64,000 bases of DNA from Myripristis murdjan. Taxonomy: Eukaryota; Chordata; Actinopteri; Holocentriformes; Holocentridae. Below the pieces are notes generated by a model. The model was not told the DNA's origin, ran no database searches, and saw only the letters and a list, made by a program, of their open reading frames with translations. The stretch lies in contig NC_043986.1 of assembly GCF_902150065.1 (NCBI RefSeq), forward strand, positions 9,271,390 through 9,335,389, in the 5' to 3' direction. Shown here piece by piece: positions 38,301 through 55,259 of this stretch; within the stretch, counting starts at the first letter, position 1, and each line of letters starts with the position of its first letter. The position numbers were made by a program, and so were the translations under genes.

Positions 38301-41300
38301 AAAGGTGCACTCCATCACTTTTTAAAATTTTATGTATTTATTTATTTTGTTTGTTTTTCAGAAGCACAGCCCTCCTAACTTCTTCTGGTTCCTTCATGGG
38401 TTTGAACCTTTATCCCTGTTTGCCAGAGAATGATAAAACTGAAATTACTCACATTCAGTTTGTAGGGCATCGATTCAAAGTAGATGGAGGTGGCGGAGAT
38501 TCTCTTGGTATCTGTCATATAACCGTGGGTTAGGCTGAAATGTAAAGTAGGAGCAAATATTTATGAAAAAATATGTACAACATAGATCATAATGGAGGTT
38601 GCAGCTTGGGGGATCAGCAGGCTAGGGCACGTTCATTTTACTTGCAGCACTGTTGAGTTTATTTCTAACTCTCGACCTGTGAGATTGCTGCTGTTACAGT
38701 AAAAAAAGCAAAAAGCAAAGACATTTCCATGAAAATGATTTCTTAGTGCTTATAATCTTCTTCGGCTGGCCTCCTTCCTTTCATCTGCAGCTCCTCTTTA
38801 TGAGTAAGTGCCAATCACTCGTACTTACTTTCACCTGGTCAGCTTATTAATAGTTAACAGCAGAATTTCCTGGTGTTTTGTCAGTTCAGTGACTGCAGTG
38901 ACACACAAACCATAGTAACTATTATGATTACTAATGTAAGGACTGGGAGATAAAGTAATGCCTTTTCAAAATGGAATAAAATATGCTCTAAATGGGTTGA
39001 AATGCAGTAAAACCTGTCATGCAATGAATTCCCTTCATTGCATGAAACGTAAAATATGTTTAACCGATTTTGTAATAATGCATAGATTTGACTTGAATGA
39101 AAAAAAGGAAAGTGAGAGTTTGTTACCACTTTACAATAACAGTTTATAAATGGTTTAAAATAATGTTGTTAATTAAGTTGTATAGACTTTCTAAATCATT
39201 TAATAAAAAATCATAAACAAGTTCTGACACAGTTTTCATGTATTTTCATACATTTCAGAAACACCAGCTAATGTCTATTTTGAATTTCACAACTGAAATG
39301 TCCTAAGCCAGAGCTGACTTTCAAACTGTGTAGTAAGGAAATAGCAGCTAAATTATGTTTATTCCCTTCAACTGATGGATTCGGGTTTTTCTCTGAGCTC
39401 CTTCACATCCAGTTGTCATGACATTTTCTGTTAATTTATTTCACTTACAGATTTTTTTTTTAACGTTCTTGGGTCATTTAGAGTGATGTTTTTATTTAAG
39501 TTGTGATGAAGGCAAGCCACCACAAGAGTCAAGATCTATAGTTCAGCATCTCCGGCTTAAAGGGTCAGCAAGCAGAGACACACTCACTGTCCTCCGTCGG
39601 GCAGGTCCAGGCCCATGATGCGGTCATGAGGCTGCAGGACGGAGGTGTAGGCCGCAAAGTTGGCGGGGGATCCCGAGTAGGGCTGGACGTTGACGCCCCA
39701 CAGATCTGGATCCAGATTGAAGGCGTGAAGCGCTCGCTTCTGACACAGCAGCTCAATCTGGTCCACCACCTCTGCACCTCCGTAGTACCTGGGAAATAAG
39801 AGGAGAAACACACAATAAACACCTAACAACGTGTAAGTGAACTGTGAAAAAGCTGATACTGTACGCCCATATTCTCAGGCGAAAGCTGCATACGACCAGT
39901 TTGATCATTTTCATGGTTTAAAATAAATTTATTCCCTGTCTTTTGTGCCTTTACTTGTTCAAGAAACACATTCCAGCAGCACCCTTGCCTCACATTCACT
40001 GATTTTCCACCTTAGAGCTTTCCAGTACAACCACAGTTCTCCTTTGTTGGCCACTGAGAAGGTTGGTGGTTCATTGTCTTGCCCAAAAGCACCTCAGCAG
40101 GGGTTGTCGAGCAAGAGGACACTGTTACTCTTTCACTTCCTCCACCCACCCATATTCCCAGCTGGCCCAGGGATCTGAACTGGCAACCTTCCAGAAACAA
40201 GCCCATTTCTACCTTGAGCTTGTGAAAATCTTTCAAAAGTTTTGCAATCACTTTCACAATCATTAATCACCGGCACTATAAAAAAAAATTAGAGTGGGTG
40301 GATATCAGTCAAAGATAAGATTTTCTTGATTCCTGATAAGAAACATGCATGTGTCAGAAAAAAAAAATCAGTTCTTAATGTAGTTGCACTTGATTAAAAT
40401 TGAGTTACAAAGAGAAAAATGCAAAATTGCCACGGTTTATCATCTGAAATGGCCTTGATCTCTTGATCCTAACACACCACAGATTTCACAACTGTATTGA
40501 GTTCATTGTGTCCCGAAATTTTACAACCTCCACTGGCTCTTTTTTCCACCGTCAGCTATTCCCACCTATTACCTTCCTAAGATCACAGGGATAGTGCAGT
40601 GGTACATAATGTACATATTGTATATGTCAGCGCTGCCCACTGCCACGCCTCTGCATTTCAGTCTAACCCACTGAAACATGATGGTCGGAGTGTAACGTGT
40701 TCACTCACTGCTCTGATGCATCGATTGTAAATTCTGCAGATTCAACTGCATTGATCTGCTGAAAGAAATATACAGAGTGAATCACTCTGACATCGTCCTG
40801 AATCGATATGAAATGCTTTGAATCGATTCATTCACAATTCTAAAAAATAAAGAATAAAAACCCAAGGTTGTGATGATCTAACAGAAGACTTGTTTGTCAA
40901 TATTTTTTAGACTAAATTATGTTTAGTGTTGTTTTTTTTCTCATGTTTGAGAAGTAAAAGAATCGACTTACATTAATGCAGCTGTTAAATCAATAGATAC
41001 AATGTACAAACTTTGGTTAAAAATACAGAATCAAGCCACTGACCATTGACTCAAACTGGCTTACAAACTGGAATTGAACTAAATAATGTAATGAATTCAT
41101 GAGCTGATGCCCTGCAAACTCAAAATAATGCTCTGCAACACTGACCAGCACAAAGCTCACAGTGTCTTTGTACTGAGCATCAGTGTGGCAGACCTACATC
41201 ACCGCATTACACATGCTGTTGGTATCTTTAGGGTGCCAACTATAAACTTAGCACCCAACACAACCATAATGCAAATTATCCAAAGGGACTGTGACAGTTT

Positions 41301-44019
41301 TGCACCCCCCCAACACCCCGCACTCCAGCATCAGCATCTCATCATTATCGTCTGCAGGGTTACCTTTGTCCAGGATATCCTTCAGAGTACTTGTTGTTCA
41401 GGCAGGAGCCTTGTGCCTCCAGAGCCGCACGGCTGCAGAAGTTCTGACAGGACAAACAAGCACAGTGTCAGGATCCAGAGCCATATACATTTTTTATCAT
41501 GTTACATGCTGTCACCACAATCAGAATGCTGTCATCATCCAAATATAACCGTGTATTTACCCAGGCGAGGTTGAACACCCCTGCTGTTTTCTAGCAAGAC
41601 CTGACTCCACTGCACAAACACAATCCCAACCTGAGTTACATTAAACCAGAGTGATGGAAGTATTCGGCCTAATTACAACCATTTCTATTAGAAAACACAA
41701 TTACAAAAACAGCAAAAAGCATTTTAGCTGCCTAATGTGCCGACATAATTGCCATAATGTATTAAACATAGCCGGTTGTGATAATGAGCTCATTAATAAA
41801 GCTAATCAATGCGATAATTAGCAAATAATTCAATGTCAACACATTTATCTCCACATAACACATGAGCGGTTTTAATATGAGTTGTGTAGGGAGCTGTAGT
41901 TCCGAGAAAATCCGTTTTTACTTGTTAATATGTAAATTTATGCAGCAAGGTGCTCCAAAATCTAATCAGATCTTCTGCTCTGTGGGGGGAAAACCGTGGT
42001 GTAAGTACAGTACGACATTGTGAAATTGTTATCGAGTTAGAGACACAGGCAGACAGATGTCACCATGACTAAATTAGTGTCCCACATACCACGCACCACT
42101 GTGGTGAAACCTGATAGAAAATGGCAAATTAGGGTTAGGGTAATTGGTCAGCCCCGTGTAGATTTACAACTGTTACGTAAATCGTGATTTAAAAAAACAA
42201 CGTTCCTGAAGGTTTTTCACAAGCCTCGCCGGAGAGACGGTTTAAAACTTTGTGTGCTGAGAAGCTATTAGAGGCATTATGGTGGAAATAAGGGGTGCAT
42301 ATACGGAGGAATCTGTCTAATAGCGAGCTCCCGTGGGGTTCAATACAGTGTCAAACCTCCCAAAGACACTTGAGAGTCAGAGGAGGGGGGGAGGCGGGTG
42401 GGGGAGGGTGGGTGAGGGGGTGGACTGCAGAGAGGGAAATGATGTAAAGGCATCATCTTCTCTCTCATTGTCTCTCTCTCGCTCTCTCTCTATCCCTTTC
42501 TGTTTTTTTCTCCCACTCTTCCTTCTCCTTATCTTCTCTTTTTGCCTCTTCTTAACTCCCTCTCCTGTCACTGCCTCTCTCCCATCTCTCTCTCAATCTC
42601 GGTTATTTCCCTTTTTCTATTGTTTTTTTTGCTTTCCTTTACTCACTCTCTTGACTCTGCCCTGCCTCTCTCTCTCTCTCCCTCTCTGTCGTTTCCCTGT
42701 CCTCCTCAATCACCCCCTTTCTCTGTCTTGTGTTATTATCCTGAACCTGCCAGTGTTCAGGGATCCCTCAATCATTCCGGTGGGACTCCGACTATTCCCC
42801 GGTGAGACAAAAAACTCTCTATTTCTCCTTCTCTCTCTCTCTCTTTCTCTGCTATGAGATTTCAAAACACTGTATCACCCCCCTCCACCCACCTACAATC
42901 ACCCCTCCCTCTGCTGCACTGTCTCAACTTTAAAAGAAGAGATCAATGATGTAAATCAATGAGCTAATCTAATGGGATCGTTTGACTGTGTTCCTGAAGA
43001 AGAAGAAGAAGTGGAAAAAAAAAAAAAAAAAAAAAAACAGTTTCCATCGGGAGCCGACCTGCAGCAGAAACTGTCTGACAGCACATGCACAAGGAGGTGA
43101 AAATCTTTCAGATGTTACCGTGACTGATAATGCCGCGGCTTCATAATTGTTGGAAAAAAAATAAGGGAATGAAAAGCCGCCGTCATCTCCCCACAGTTTC
43201 CACTTACATGAAATCAGTGACTTGTGAGGGAAGATGCGGCAGAAATCACGGGGAATTCTCTGAAGGAAACTGTTTGATTCGAGACACCGAGATACAGCGA
43301 GCTCGAGTGATTCTCTGTTATTTTGCCACCGCAGTTTAGCTCATGATTTCCTGCTTTCTTCCCCAATGTCTTCCTTCTCTCTCTCTCTCTCTGACTGAGT
43401 GCTGAGGGTATGCTGTGAGACTTGTTTAGGCCTCGGTCCTGCCACATCTGGTTGAAATGTTGTTCTTGCACAACTCCACACTTTAACAAGGTGCACAGAG
43501 TGGGCAGGAAAAGCAGGAGAAGAGGAAATTAAAACTTGAAGAAAGATCTGGAGTGCTGAGAGCAAAGATTTGTTAATACAATGTGTGTTTCTGCGTTTGG
43601 CCTTTATCAGGGTTTTTATAAAACAATCCATCACAAAAAAAAAAAAATCAGAAATGAACTTGAGGGTGAGGGTCAATGCTACTTTTATTAGAACATGGAA
43701 ACTCACACATTTACTTACTTACTCACTTACTGACTTAATTTGTTGTTTATTTGTTTGCTTGTTATTATCATTTTAGGGCTGGACTATGATGTACTTGCTT
43801 ATTTATTTATTTAGCCTGATATCGCCAGCTGCTTTCCAATATGCCTGCTTCTTTGTTTGTTTGTTTGTTTGTTTTTGAAGGGGGTATGTTTTGTTCATTT
43901 TAATTTTGAATTGTAACTATATTAATACTTGAAAAGTCATGTTTTGGCCATTGTTTTGTTTTAAAACTCAATAAAAAATCAGGAAAAAATGGTTATGCTT
44001 GATGAAAAATGTGATTTCG

Positions 44020-44055
<36 letters not shown>

Positions 44056-45735
44056 CTCTGATGCGATGAGCTCCAGTCCTCTGCATTGCCTGTCCTTCTC
44101 CTGCTGCAGGAGGCTCCACATCTCGGGGTCATCCTGGGCCAGGCTCTCCTGTCCCGTCCAGCCCCCGGCGCTGCTGAGGCCTCGTCTGGACGCCTCGGCT
44201 GTGAGTTGCCCCTCCCGGCCCAAACATCCCGAAGCCCTGAGGAAAAGGGGCTGCGGGGAGGAAATATGACAAATGTGAGGATTTCCAAAGAAATAAACTT
44301 CTAACAAGAATCGTCTAAGTTGAGTGAACTACTGATGGTTGTCTACTTCTTTGGATTTAAAAAGTCTTTGGGTTTGACCAGGGTGAAAGTACCACATCCA
44401 GTATTGCAGTTACTTGCTGTGTCTGTTGCTGTGGTTAACATTTAATCCCAATTTGGACAGCCTCTGGAGAGATTAAACATTGTGCTCTGCTTCTCTAACA
44501 CCGCTCTATTTAAATGCCATATGTAGTTTATGACAAAAAAAAAAACAACAACTCAAGAATAAACATATACCAACTCACAGGATCTGATGTAACTCTCCAT
44601 TGTGCTATAAACTGCCTGTGCAAGACAAAAGTTTTCTTTTCTTTTTTTTTTTTTTCTTTTTTTTTTGGAGGGTTTCTTGTTGTTGTTGTCCATGATTGCT
44701 CCTTTGGTGTCTTTTGAAAACCTCATAAAGAGGCTGCCTGTGCAAAAACACTTTCATCACTCAAAATTATAATACTTTGCACCAGGGGTTTGGAGACAAG
44801 GGAGTTAGAATAATATGTCTTTTGAAGTTCTAAACAATCCATTAAATGAAAGGCAATGAAGAACCAAAACGTTATTCGGCAGAGCAGTTATGGAAAAACT
44901 TGAAAAAGTGTAAAGTGGCTGGTCAGACGGGGAGTGACTCAGTTATCTGGTGGGTTGTGTTTGACAGGTTGTAGCTGCATGACAAGTTATGTAACTATTT
45001 GTTACTTTGGCCCAGCAGATAGATTACTTTTCCAGCAAAATAGCTGTTCAAACAACTCTCCTGACACCTTTTTTTTTTTTTTTTTTTTTTTTGAGTTTCT
45101 GAGCTGTGAGTGCATTATCTCTTGCATAAACCATATTGTCAACTTTCCTTGAACAGCAGGAAAATATTTTAGGTGTCATTCACAGTGGCAGTCTTTTTTC
45201 CATTTTTAAGTGCTTGTTTGTGTGAATTTGCCCACAGACAAACAGGCTGTTCACAGAGATAATCACAGTTATCTGAAAAACACAGACACTTACGCAACAG
45301 TATTGACAAATTGAAAACCCTGTATCAAAATAATAAAAAAAAGAACATAACAGCCATCTTCTGATTAGGCAACTCCATTGAGGTTACCTGGGGTGACAAG
45401 CTGACCTAGTTTGCAGCAAATAAGCCCTTTAGTTACAATTCTCCGTTGGAGCTGGGAGAAAAAAAATCTTTCAGCGCTGATATATGCAACCTGTATGTAT
45501 AATTCAATAACAAAACAACTGGTAATCATCCTCAGGCAACCTGGAGAATCGACAGCTCCTGTACCTGCTGCTGTTCTGTCCAGCTGGACCAATATGCAGC
45601 TACAGCTTGAGCCCTCATGCAAGTTAAATTCAAGAAATTCCATTAACATGGCTTCATTTGCAAAACTGTAAAACAGGTAAATAAACAAGCTGTTGTACTC
45701 ACCCTTAATGTTTGCCGTAGCGACAGAGAAAACAT
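31194..45735 (-). CDS. shmt2: Serine hydroxymethyltransferase 2, mitochondrial
   Basis: PLP enzyme that converts serine and tetrahydrofolate to glycine and methylene-tetrahydrofolate in mitochondria. Twelve coding exons on the minus strand (5' to 3'): 45735-45703, 44250-44056, 41443-41364, 39788-39588, 38534-38453, 37971-37849, 37444-37305, 34470-34308, 34036-33937, 32637-32482, 32052-31945, 31321-31194. All phases agree and give 502 aa (human SHMT2 504). The N terminus [11 protein letters not shown] plus a continuation rich in Arg, Leu and Ser is a mitochondrial presequence, which separates it from cytosolic SHMT1. Seen motifs: [52 protein letters not shown] lysine K279 in [40 protein letters not shown] and LTSRQF. 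All catalytic regions look intact. The start is the ATG 33 bp before a good donor (AAGG|GTGAGT). Intron 7 holds an antisense LINE, and the exon 2 donor lies in a (GT)n tract. Confidence 0.97.
31700..31731. repeat. Poly-A run (about 31 bp)
   Basis: Uninterrupted A on the plus strand in shmt2 intron 11. It could be the tail of a retroposed sequence or simple slippage. Confidence 0.9.
32257..32347. repeat. (AG)n microsatellite, about 90 bp
   Basis: AG dinucleotides with two GGAGAGGAAG interruptions near the 5' side, in shmt2 intron 10. A GACAG-type degenerate stretch flanks it on both sides. Confidence 0.95.
32676..33412. repeat. Five-base-register satellite (TTCAG/TTCAA/TTGAT/TTCTA), about 735 bp
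   Basis: Nearly the whole of this part of shmt2 intron 9 is built of five-base units in one register, with sub-blocks of TTCAG, TTCAA, TTGAT and TTCTA. Larger blocks recur. A TTTGATTTGATTTGATTCAT segment followed by TTCAGCTCAGTTCA occurs near 32860 and near 33185. A GGTCACTTCAGGTCAA segment occurs near 32962 and near 33287. Both pairs are about 325 bp apart, so there is a higher-order repeat. It ends in about a dozen TTCTA units. Confidence 0.93.
35420..37290 (+). mobile_element. L2-like non-LTR retrotransposon fragment, antisense in shmt2 intron 7
   Basis: Broken reading frames give pieces of an endonuclease/reverse transcriptase polyprotein: a VYRPPHP piece with [19 protein letters not shown] (C-terminal endonuclease region), [14 protein letters not shown] (linker), [17 protein letters not shown] and [13 protein letters not shown] (reverse transcriptase motifs), [10 protein letters not shown] (catalytic YxDD-type box) and [13 protein letters not shown] (C-terminal region). 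This order is typical of the L2/CR1 group. Several stops and frame changes show it is dead. Its 3' UTR is missing, because recognisable sequence stops about 15-20 bp from the shmt2 exon 7 donor. The 5' boundary is uncertain, and DNA from about 35240 may also belong. It lies opposite to shmt2. Confidence 0.88.
36312..36340. repeat. Short perfect hairpin inside the LINE fragment
   Basis: AACTCACCACCG and its reverse complement CGGTGGTGAGTT flank a 3-base loop. Just upstream (about 36229-36290) a 27-bp segment containing CCTTTGTCTGTGTTTAGGA is present twice in tandem. Confidence 0.85.
37730..37800 (+). repeat. LINE/SINE-like 3' tail in shmt2 intron 6
   Basis: TTGGTGCTATATAAAAAGTT followed by ATTATTATTA is the usual form of a fish L2-type 3' end. 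No body of the element could be followed upstream. Confidence 0.45.
38125..38190 (+). repeat. Degenerate hammerhead-like repeat tail
   Basis: CTGATGA at 38133-38139 is followed by a possible hairpin (GGCTTTG...CAAAGTGCC) and then by AAAGTCCTAATGGAATAAAG. This is the layout of hammerhead-bearing repeat tails in fish (CTGATGA, stem II, GAAA, then an AATAAA block), but the GAAA core is changed, so an active ribozyme is unlikely. It lies in shmt2 intron 5. Confidence 0.35.
40060..40205. repeat. Dispersed repeat fragment, shmt2 intron 3
   Basis: The phrases GTCTTGCCCAAAAGCACCTC and GGGATCTGAACTGGCAACCT are typical wording of a common teleost dispersed repeat. Family not assigned and no second copy is seen here. 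Confidence 0.35.
42455..42850. repeat. Pyrimidine-rich tract, about 390 bp, shmt2 intron 2
   Basis: The plus strand is strongly C/T-rich with many CTCT, TTTC and CCCT runs, so the shmt2 pre-mRNA is purine-rich here. It is interrupted near 42730-42800 by ordinary sequence. Confidence 0.8.
44020..44055. repeat. (CT)n(CA)n microsatellite containing the shmt2 exon 2 donor
   Basis: On the minus strand the exon ends ...TCAGAG and the intron starts as pure GT repeats (about ten) that turn into GA repeats. The splice donor is thus the first GT of the microsatellite. Confidence 0.93.
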
Positions 45736-46805
45736 GTCTGGTGGAGCTGATGGCTGGAAGGGAAGAAAACTTTTCAAGGTGCAAAGGCTGAAAGTGAAAT
45801 CGTTACTGGCCGGGAGCCAAGGACATGCGTACTGCGTTTCACTGATAAAACTGACTATAATTAGCCGTAGTAAATCATTTCTTTCATCTCACACTTTTTA
45901 ATGTTCTTATCAGTTCTTTTGAAAATCAGTCAAATCTGATCAGGCCTAGCCTCTCATTTAGAGGAGCTAAGGGAAATTCCTAGATTTGTGCCAATGTGGG
46001 CAACTGTACAATGACAGGGCAATAAATTAAATAATAAATAAATACAAATCCGAACTATAGGCCATGGTACGTTGCTCTGTGAATATAGCTTTTATCACCC
46101 AACACTACTACATATAATTTACAAACAACTTTCGTATATGATACAATGAGTCTAGCCTATTAAAGATTAAAGATTTGTTCCCAAACTCTGAATAGAAAAA
46201 CTGAAATGTTTCAATATGTGATACATCCTTTTTGGGAAAAAAACTTGATTTAAGTACTTGAAATCAGTCCATGAGACAGATGAGCTACCCATAAACACAT
46301 ATCTATCTCTTCACATGACTCTTAACTTGGTTAATCATCCATAATGTGCTTTAAAGTAGGTGTCACATTTTTTAAATATCTCATTTTGCAGTCAAAGTTT
46401 CCAGTTATTTAAATGTATAATCATTAAACAGAATTCATAAAACAGCATACACTACATATATTGTTAGGCTTATATACCATGGTAATATGTACACAATTAG
46501 GATACTGCATTCTTTAAAAACAATGTGTTACTTTCAGTGGATCTGTGAACGTTGTTCGGGACAACAGCACATCTTGTTCGACTTTTTCACAGTCATCTTG
46601 AGGATGTGCTACTATAAACACTGCAGTTTTCTCCCAAAACACATTCACTGAAATGTTGAAAAAAAAAATGCTTTTAACGGTGTATAACAACTTTTATATC
46701 TCACTCTCAGAAATATGTTGAAAATTAACACGATTTTGAAGGGTGCATGACAACATGTTGATATCTCAGTTTCAGTTTCTCAAAGTCACCACACATCAGA
46801 GTCCG
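45736..46805. other. Gap between shmt2 start and nxph4 stop (1.07 kb)
   Basis: The two minus-strand genes follow each other head to tail. This stretch must hold the shmt2 promoter and 5' UTR (toward 45736-45850) and the nxph4 3' UTR (below 46806). It is AT-rich and I found no convincing TATA box, CpG island or polyadenylation signal in the required orientation. Confidence 0.5.
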
Positions 46806-51777
<4,972 letters not shown>

Positions 51778-51992
51778 CTTGCAGCAGCAGAGGCAGCGAT
51801 GCTCCATCCAGGGTGCTAGATTGTCTTAAGGCTATCTGTCCTATTAAAGTGGGATTTAGCCGAGACAAAGCCTACTCACAAAATAAGCCACTTGGAAAGT
51901 AGAAAACACACGCCGCAGTGAAAGGCGCTACTCGGAAAAAACATACCCAAGATCTAATGGGAATATCGGGAGTGGATCCTAAACTCGGCGCG

Positions 51993-51995
<3 letters not shown>

Positions 51996-52058
<63 letters not shown>

Positions 52059-52079
52059 GTCCTTAGCACCCCCCCAACA

Positions 52080-52130
<51 letters not shown>

Positions 52131-52146
52131 GCACACACACGCACAC
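51996..52146. repeat. (CT)n then (CA)n microsatellites upstream of nxph4
   Basis: Fifty-eight bases of CT, a short unique spacer, then about 65 bases of CA with ACGC variants. They lie 220-370 bp upstream of the nxph4 start codon. Confidence 0.95.
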
Positions 52147-52303
52147 TGGTTTGCCTTTGAAATATCATGATAAAGAAATAAAATAAAACAGAAACAGCCC
52201 CGGGAAACGGAAACTCATGCTCACTTATTAATAATAATAAAATTAATCAAGGAAAATGTATTCGTATTAGTGGTAATTGAAAAGGTTTGAATGAGACCGG
52301 GTT

Positions 52304-52305
<2 letters not shown>

Positions 52306-52377
<72 letters not shown>
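52306..52377. repeat. (AC)36 microsatellite
   Basis: Pure AC dinucleotides for about 72 bp. Confidence 0.97.
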
Positions 52378-52378
<1 letters not shown>

Positions 52379-53873
52379 CCTCCAGAAGAAGCCTCCTGGT
52401 GATACACTCTGCTCTCGCCTCCCTGCTCATTCTCACCACCTGGTTGGCCCTTATTTAAGACTCATCAACCCGGAGAGAGGTGCTCTCAGGCGGGCAGTTT
52501 GACAGCCCTCCCCGCTGTCCCCATACTTTAGCCACAGGGATGCTGACAAAATGACAAGTGCTCTCTCCGGGAAATGTGAAAATCTCTTGACAAGTCTGGT
52601 GAAATTCTGCACCCTTCTTAGCCCATCAGAGGAATTTCCAAGTGACAAATCACACTCCTCTTACTAATCAACCAGACAGGTTGTCTTATATGCAAACTAT
52701 TAGAGAGGAGCATCATCGTACCAGAGGGCCACACACCTGCATGTGGGCCTTACGGGGTTTTGAGAGAACACCTTGGAGAAATGTGCAGGTATGCAGGTAC
52801 TTCAACATATTCTCTAGAATTAATGTCTCCTAACTATAATAATGTCATTGCAGTATATTTCCAATACATATGCAGATATTGTAAGCTGTGCAGGGCTAGA
52901 TTAGATAATACACCACAGGATTTTGACCTGCATCTGTATATAAAATAACACAACAATAAACACAATATTTAAAAAGAGAGAAGATAAGATGTGCCTCTAT
53001 TGAGAAATTCAGACACAGAACAATGAATGTTTATATCAAGTGCATCTCTCTAATAACTAAAATAAAATGAGACGCAATAAAAACAGTTCCTGTAGCATGC
53101 AGAGGAAACTGTCCATCAGCATTGGCCAAAAATCTTACAAGTTACTTCTGACAGGTCTCAGCAGCCGTGCAAATGAACTAAACGTGCCATCAGCGCCATC
53201 TATCGGCAGCTAAGGGATCTACACAGCATTTGTCTGTAAAACTCGTGTTGCGCGGTCAAAAGTTCATGATGAGAGCTCGGTAATTAGAACCAAAGTCAAT
53301 TAAGAGCAGCAAGAAGCGTCCAGAGCTGCAGAAAGCCTTTATGCTTGACTTGAAATGGACACTGAAACACGTAAGGTGAGTCTCTACTCCAGTTTCAACA
53401 GTTTTGTTGTTAAAGTAGAAGTTTAGGTTTAAAAATAGGCGATGGCAATGGGGATTGAGGGTACGGGCTTTTGCAGACAGGCGACGTATTGGCGTCACCG
53501 GGCTGTGGGATGTGATAAGAAATAACATTTAACATTTTAAATATGTAACAACATCAACATAAAGTTGGCCTGGTGGGCTAACTACGCCATGTGTCGTGTA
53601 ATAGCGTACTGAAATTTTCGTCCAGAGGGGAAAGCTAGTTTTTGGAAAAGCGACGAAGTCGGTTAAAATTGATATCTGCACCTTCACATAAATGTCTACT
53701 TTGTTGTTTGTTGAGATATCTGGTGATTAGGGACTTGTGTTCACCTTTTAATTTTGTTTATCAGTGTGAATCGGGGGTTTTGTCGCCTTCTAATATGGGA
53801 ATATCATCGAAGAGTAAGCGTTTGAGTCTGTTCCTGTAAACTGAACCATCAATCAGGCCTAATGAGACACAAG

Positions 53874-53960
53874 ATGGCCTCCTCTCCACAATGCACACCT
53901 AAAGGCCTAAAGAATGGCAGCCACACAGTTATCTTCGGTTTCTTTCTCCAACCAGTTCAG
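53874..53960 (+). CDS. Candidate first coding exon of an unidentified gene
   Basis: An ATG in good context (CACAAGATGG) opens 29 codons ending at a donor-like CAG|GTAAAG. The peptide begins MASSPQCTPKGLKNGSHTV. About 520 bp upstream, ATG-GAC-ACT-GAA-ACA-CGT-AAG is followed by GTGAGT (donor at 53374), which might be an alternative or preceding exon. I do not recognise the protein, and no partner exon was found between here and the end of the window. It could be an open stretch with a chance donor. Confidence 0.2.
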
Positions 53961-55259
53961 GTAAAGGGGAAAAAACTAATTTCAGATAGCTACGATATGT
54001 ATTAGCCAACTTATTATTGATGTATTTCCCCTCATAACGCCTTGGTGTAATTGTGCGAGCAGTGTTGGACTGACAAAAGAGATTATAGGCGGTGATTTTG
54101 TGGTTTAACAGCATTTGCAAATGTTAAATATTGTCTTTAAGATATTTCACCTTGTCTCACTGAATATTTTTGGCAGTTTTTTGACCAAGTGACTCTTCAG
54201 TTTAGATACAGCAGGCTATTTGACCTCTTAAAGCTGCTAATTAGCATTAGACGTCAATTTCTCCACCGTGTAGCTCCTTTTATAGATATGATTTATTTAT
54301 TTCTGAGTCCCTTTTCAATTTTCAATTTCCTTTGGCTTTGCTTATTTGTTTGGGTAGAAACTGAGAGGCTATTTATTGTGCCCTGTTTTACTCCCCCACT
54401 TTGAGGCTAGACAACCTGCTGAATTGAATTTGGAAAAAAAGAAAAGAAAAAGTTTGAATCTAGTTTAATCTTTGCGAAAGGCTTAATCGTTATTGTCGCT
54501 ACATAGATTAAGTTGGCATAATATAACTGAAATTGTGATTATTTCAATGTAATCATCCAGTTTTGTCTTGAGATCGGATGAGCAAAACCCGGAACAAAGA
54601 TATTTAAAAAACGAAGAGCATTAACCCAACTTCGTTTACAGGCTAAGATATCACATTAAAAAAAAAAAAAAAAAAGGTAGTAACACACAAAAAAATAAAA
54701 AAAAAATTAAAAAAAAATGCGGCAATTAAAGTGATTTAAGCAATGGACCATAATTATCATAACGGGCACAGCCACTCAAAGTAATATTTATAAGAATGAC
54801 TGTGCTAATTAGCGAGTAAGGAACTTCCGGTACGGTCATAGTGCGCATGTGCCGAACAAAACCGATATGAATGTGCTAATATGAAAACGTAAATTGCGCT
54901 GTGCGTCATATTTTAGCAAGAAACTACTTGTAGCAGCTGGACATTGAAATTAAATGCGTCAATCTTTTGAGTAAAGACGTCAGACGAAGTGTTTTTGCAG
55001 CTCGTGCGATTGTCCTCTCGAGATACGTGTCTATTCTTCTTCTCTGATAGGAAGGGGTTGCAGTGCGCATGCGTCATAGCAGCACGTTAGTAACGATAAA
55101 GTTGAACTTTACGGAATAATAATGTAAATATATCACATCCGCTTGTATCATTTGTTCAAGCGCAACACAGTCGTTTAGGTTTCCTAGAGCGAAAGGAAAG
55201 GCGGATGTTTTATAGGGGGAAATACTTTTTTCTTTTGTAAAGCAGAGGTGTGGTCATAT

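Larger units (their letters stand above)
51778..55250. other. Intergenic between nxph4 and the U5 cluster
   Basis: The start should contain the nxph4 5' UTR and promoter, next to (CT)n at 51996-52053, (CA)n at 52082-52146 and (AC)n at 52306-52377. From 53.0 kb it is AT-rich, with an unassigned candidate exon at 53874-53960. At 54820-55075 there are promoter-like motifs: CTTCCGG (ETS type) near 54824 and two NRF1-like palindromes, GTGCGCATGTGC at 54841 and GTGCGCATGCG near 55063. An A-rich run lies at 54655-54717. Confidence 0.5.
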
